Shown piece by piece: positions 24,052-26,655 of a stretch of 26,655 bases of DNA. Both the position numbers and the translations under genes were made by a program. Under the pieces are notes generated by a model. That model was not told the origin of the DNA. It was given only the letters and a program-made list of their open reading frames with translations, and made no database searches. This DNA is from Eubacterium sp. (lineage in GTDB: Bacteria > Bacillota_A > Clostridia > Lachnospirales > Lachnospiraceae): NCBI GenBank assembly GCA_024687845.1, contig JAILEL010000242.1, forward strand, positions 1-26,655, given 5' to 3'. Each line of letters opens with the position of its first letter. Positions within the stretch are counted from its first letter, which is position 1.

Positions 24052-24714
24052 ATGCTGGATATATTAATAGTTGAAGACAATAAAGAAATAGGTGGACTTC
24101 TTGAAACATTTCTCAGGAAGGAAAACTATGTAGTGTCAATTGCTGACAGCGGAGAAAAAGCTTTACGGCTCTTTTATATGTATGGAGCAAAGCTTGTGAT
24201 TCTGGACCTGATGCTTCCGGGAATTGATGGTTTTGCTGTCTGTTCCAAGATCCGTGAAACTTCCAATGCTCATATTCTGATAGCGAGTGCAAAGACCGAA
24301 AAGGAAGATAAGCTGAAAGGGCTGAATCTTGGTGCAGATGACTATATCGAGAAACCGTATGACATAGATATTCTGCTAGCGAAGATAAATGGAATATTTA
24401 AGCGCAAATATGCTCAGGAAGTAGTAGTGGAAGGCAACCTGACACTTAATACTGTAACTGAAAGTCTTCAGGTGGATGGAAAAGAGGTTGTTGTTACAAC
24501 AAAAGAGTTTGAGCTTTTGAAGCTTCTTATAGAAAACAAGGGTGTCACTTTAAAGAAAGAATATCTATTTAGTACCATTTGGGGGAGTGACAGTGAATCA
24601 GAGATTCAAACGTTGACAGTTCATATTAAGTGGCTGCGTGAAAAGATAGAAGAAGATCCCAAGAAGCCAAAGCGTATCCTTACTGTATGGGGAGTAGGTT
24701 ATAGATTTGAATAA
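24052..24714 (+). CDS. Response regulator, OmpR/PhoB family
   Basis: 220 residues from the ATG at 24052, which has GGGGAGG seven bases upstream; a TTG at 24022 is an unlikely longer start. The receiver has acidic E8/D9, the phosphoacceptor D52 (ILDLMLPG) and K101 (YIEKPYD). S79 replaces the usual Thr, a common variation. The C-terminal winged helix (about 125-220) has the typical KEFELLKLLIENKG and TLTVHIKWLREKI, ending in WGVGYRFE. It regulates transcription and pairs with the kinase that follows. Its closeness to a phosphate transporter makes phosphate control conceivable, but gene order alone does not prove it, and VanR-like or antibiotic-response roles are equally possible. Confidence 0.94.
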   Translation: MLDILIVEDNKEIGGLLETFLRKENYVVSIADSGEKALRLFYMYGAKLVILDLMLPGIDGFAVCSKIRETSNAHILIASAKTEKEDKLKGLNLGADDYIEKPYDIDILLAKINGIFKRKYAQEVVVEGNLTLNTVTESLQVDGKEVVVTTKEFELLKLLIENKGVTLKKEYLFSTIWGSDSESEIQTLTVHIKWLREKIEEDPKKPKRILTVWGVGYRFE

Positions 24715-24756
24715 GACTTAAGTGATTGGTTAGCATGCTTTTTCATGAGGTATTAA

Positions 24757-25989
24757 ATGAATAGATTCAGAAAAGTGGCAACTGTAATCATGATCACAGA
24801 GGTTCTGATAATTATAGTTTTAAATGTCATTTATTTATCTTTCGTCCGTGAGTCTGGAAAGTACTACCGTGTAGAAGCGGAAAGAGTGGTACGAATCCTG
24901 GAGAGTGATTCCTCACTTAGAGAGAATCCGGAAGGAGTAGATATAAGTGGATTTAGCACTATTATAAGAGTCAGTCGTTTTAATTCGTCTGAAATCTGTA
25001 ATAATGATTATGTTGTAGAAGAGGTAGATGGAACTCTATATAGAATCGAATATAAAGCAAGTAAAGATAGTACAGCTATTCTTCTAATGAATATTGGAAT
25101 GACGGCCGGACTACTCCTGACTGTAGGAGTTTTTATCTATATAGGACAGAAGGTTATAAAGCCATTTGATAAAATGTCTTCTCTTACTCAGGAGCTGGCA
25201 AAGGGTAATCTTTCAGCACCAATCAAAGAAGAGAAGAGTCGCTTCTTCGGCAAATTCCTTTGGGGAATGGATATGCTCCGTGAAAATCTGGAAGACAGTA
25301 AGACAAAGAATCTGGAGTATCAAAAGGAAAAGAAGACCATGCTCCTTTCGCTATCTCATGATATTAAAACTCCGCTATCCGCTATTCAGCTTTATTCTAA
25401 AGCACTTTCAGAAGGGCTTTATGATACAGACGAGAAGAAGCAGGAAGCCTTGAATGGAATACTTTCCAAAACTGAAGAAATCCGAGGGTATGTAGATGAG
25501 ATTTATAATCTTTCCCGTGAGGACTTCATGGAACTATCTGTAAATATGGGTGAGGTTTATCTGAAGGAAGTTATGGATGGTATCACTGCATATTATAAAG
25601 ATAAGCTTAGTGTAATTCATACAGAATTTGAAGTTGGAGAATATGATAATGCACTGCTGTCAGCAGATAAGGATAGACTTGTTGAATCCCTTCAGAATCT
25701 GATGGAAAATGCCATCAAATATGGCGATGGACGTAAGATCAGCATTTCCTTCAGCGAAGAAGAGGATTGTAAGCTGATTACTGTGGAGAATACGGGATGT
25801 ACCTTAGAAGAAGGAGAGATAAATAATATCTTTGATTCCTTTTATAGAGGGAGCAATAAGGCGGATATTCAGGGAAATGGCCTGGGGTTATATATAGTAA
25901 AACAATTAATGACCAAGATGGACGGAGATGTCTTTGCTAGTATAGAGAACGGATATTTTAAGGTTACACTTGTTGTAAGGAAAGTGTAG
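24757..25989 (+). CDS. Sensor histidine kinase, HAMP/HisKA type
   Basis: 410 residues with ATGAGG before the ATG. Two membrane helices (about 8-29 and 107-130) enclose a small extracellular sensor of about 75 residues. A HAMP-like segment (about 131-185) leads to the HisKA box LSLSHDIKTPLSAIQLYSKA with H201. The ATPase domain has the N box QNLMENAIKYGDG and the G box QGNGLGLYIVKQL. The middle G1 box is weak: the expected DxGxG is ENTGCTL, so Asp is replaced by Glu-Asn, as in several VanS-like kinases. It is the partner of the regulator 42 bases upstream. The signal is unknown. Confidence 0.93.
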   Translation: MNRFRKVATVIMITEVLIIIVLNVIYLSFVRESGKYYRVEAERVVRILESDSSLRENPEGVDISGFSTIIRVSRFNSSEICNNDYVVEEVDGTLYRIEYKASKDSTAILLMNIGMTAGLLLTVGVFIYIGQKVIKPFDKMSSLTQELAKGNLSAPIKEEKSRFFGKFLWGMDMLRENLEDSKTKNLEYQKEKKTMLLSLSHDIKTPLSAIQLYSKALSEGLYDTDEKKQEALNGILSKTEEIRGYVDEIYNLSREDFMELSVNMGEVYLKEVMDGITAYYKDKLSVIHTEFEVGEYDNALLSADKDRLVESLQNLMENAIKYGDGRKISISFSEEEDCKLITVENTGCTLEEGEINNIFDSFYRGSNKADIQGNGLGLYIVKQLMTKMDGDVFASIENGYFKVTLVVRKV

Positions 25990-26025
25990 AAGTTTTTTCT
26001 TTAAAACACATATAGTATGACATAA

Positions 26026-26082
26026 GTGTCAAAAGTCAAAATGCGTTCCTGCTTGCAGGAAAAGCATTTTGACTTTTGACAC
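26026..26082. repeat. Very strong palindrome with a 19-bp perfect stem
   Basis: GTGTCAAAAGTCAAAATGC (26026-26044) pairs perfectly with its inverse at 26064-26082. A nested TTCCTGC (26046-26052) pairs with GCAGGAA (26055-26061). An outer TATGA/TCATA pair (26016-26020, 26088-26092) extends it. It follows the histidine kinase by 36 bases and may stop transcription, though no T run follows. A half copy at 9120-9139 shows it is a dispersed repeat. Confidence 0.8.
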
Positions 26083-26118
26083 CCACATCATAGTATCAGA
26101 ATGGAGATTATTTAAGAT

Positions 26119-26655
26119 TTGAAGAATTCAAAAAGAACAATAACAGAAAGTTCTCCAGCAGAAGTGCCATTAAAGGATAGACCTTTAGTTGAAAAAATAG
26201 TAATTGGTCTTTGCATATGTATTCTTACAGTTTTTCCTTTTATATTTATTGTAGTTTCATTATCAGCTGCTATTTATATAGGTGTTTCTGAAAAAATAGC
26301 CGAAGTGGAACATCATGAAGAAAAAAGAGAATCAAATGAGGAATTATATGGAAAATATCTGTATCTTGACGAGATAGATGAGGATGTCTATAAGGTTGTT
26401 TCAGAAAATGAAGATCCGGAGAAAAGACTTGAATGGAATGAAGAATTTTGTGGATATTATGATGATCGGTCAGATGGTTATGTGTGGTATGATGTAAAAA
26501 GAAAAAATTGGAAATACTGGTTTAATGGTATATCAACAGATTATAAAGATTATGGTTGGATGGTATATCAACTAAATGGCTGGAGGATTCAAAAGGATGA
26601 TGTGGATTGGATAAAACTTCCTGAGAAATATGATAGAAGCAGGCTGTGGTATATA
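26119..26655 (+). CDS. Membrane-anchored protein of unknown function (3' end outside the window)
   Basis: An open frame of 179 codons runs to the window edge. The start is probably the TTG at 26119, with GGAGA at 26103-26107; an in-frame TAA at 26113-26115 excludes an earlier start. The N-terminal about 26 residues are polar, then comes one long membrane helix (about 27-54) and an acidic coiled stretch (AEVEHHEEKRESNEE). After that is a Tyr/Trp/Asp-rich domain with phrases such as YGKYLYLDEIDEDVYKVVSE and DGYVWYDVKRKNWKYWFNGI. The domain is probably extracellular and beta-rich. I do not recognise the family. Confidence 0.75.
   Translation, partial: MKNSKRTITESSPAEVPLKDRPLVEKIVIGLCICILTVFPFIFIVVSLSAAIYIGVSEKIAEVEHHEEKRESNEELYGKYLYLDEIDEDVYKVVSENEDPEKRLEWNEEFCGYYDDRSDGYVWYDVKRKNWKYWFNGISTDYKDYGWMVYQLNGWRIQKDDVDWIKLPEKYDRSRLWYI

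Overview
The window looks like a chromosomal stretch from a low-GC, Gram-positive anaerobe of the Lachnospiraceae, of the Butyrivibrio / Pseudobutyrivibrio / Roseburia type. The evidence is AT-rich coding sequence, strong AGGAG-like ribosome binding sites, frequent extended -10 promoters (TGaTATAnT), many signalling genes and a DUF6765 protein. The genus is inference: there is no rRNA or other marker. I see no rRNA, tRNA, CRISPR array, prophage or transposase gene.

Layout. (1) 1-2894: the end of an unidentified gene, a terminator, a gene-poor stretch with a palindromic element and a second terminator, a zinc-ribbon membrane protein, a maltose/galactoside-type O-acetyltransferase, and a decayed sugar ABC transporter in which a binding-protein fragment is joined to the tail of a permease. 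(2) 2895-4662: a membrane-anchored alpha/beta hydrolase and a Nudix hydrolase with an extra N-terminal module. (3) 4669-4819: a small non-autonomous insertion element with inverted ends and an 8-bp target duplication. (4) 4924-9002: a large hybrid histidine kinase (7TM-like sensor, HisKA, ATPase, REC, HPt) and a membrane GGDEF protein. (5) 9190-14202: a five-gene operon of ABC ATPase, two ABC-2 permeases, a LiaS/DesK-type sensor kinase and a NarL-type regulator. It is a plausible self-regulated exporter or stress-response module. (6) 14275-17580: a soluble PAS / degenerate GGDEF / EAL / PAS protein, probably a c-di-GMP phosphodiesterase, with its own promoter. (7) 17650-20232, minus strand: a three-gene operon of two small membrane proteins around a DUF6765 protein that has zinc-hydrolase-like His/Asp motifs. 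(8) 20437-25989: a Na/phosphate cotransporter-like protein with a PhoU-like domain and a very long Lys/Glu tail, a GNAT acetyltransferase, a SpoU/TrmH-family RNA methyltransferase, and an OmpR-type two-component system. (9) After a very strong palindrome, the start of a membrane-anchored protein runs off the window end.

Signalling dominates: three kinase systems plus one likely diguanylate cyclase and one likely c-di-GMP phosphodiesterase in about 22 kb. The least explained items are the 135-bp insertion element and related motifs elsewhere in the window, the DUF6765 membrane operon, the charged tail on the phosphate transporter, and the palindrome families.
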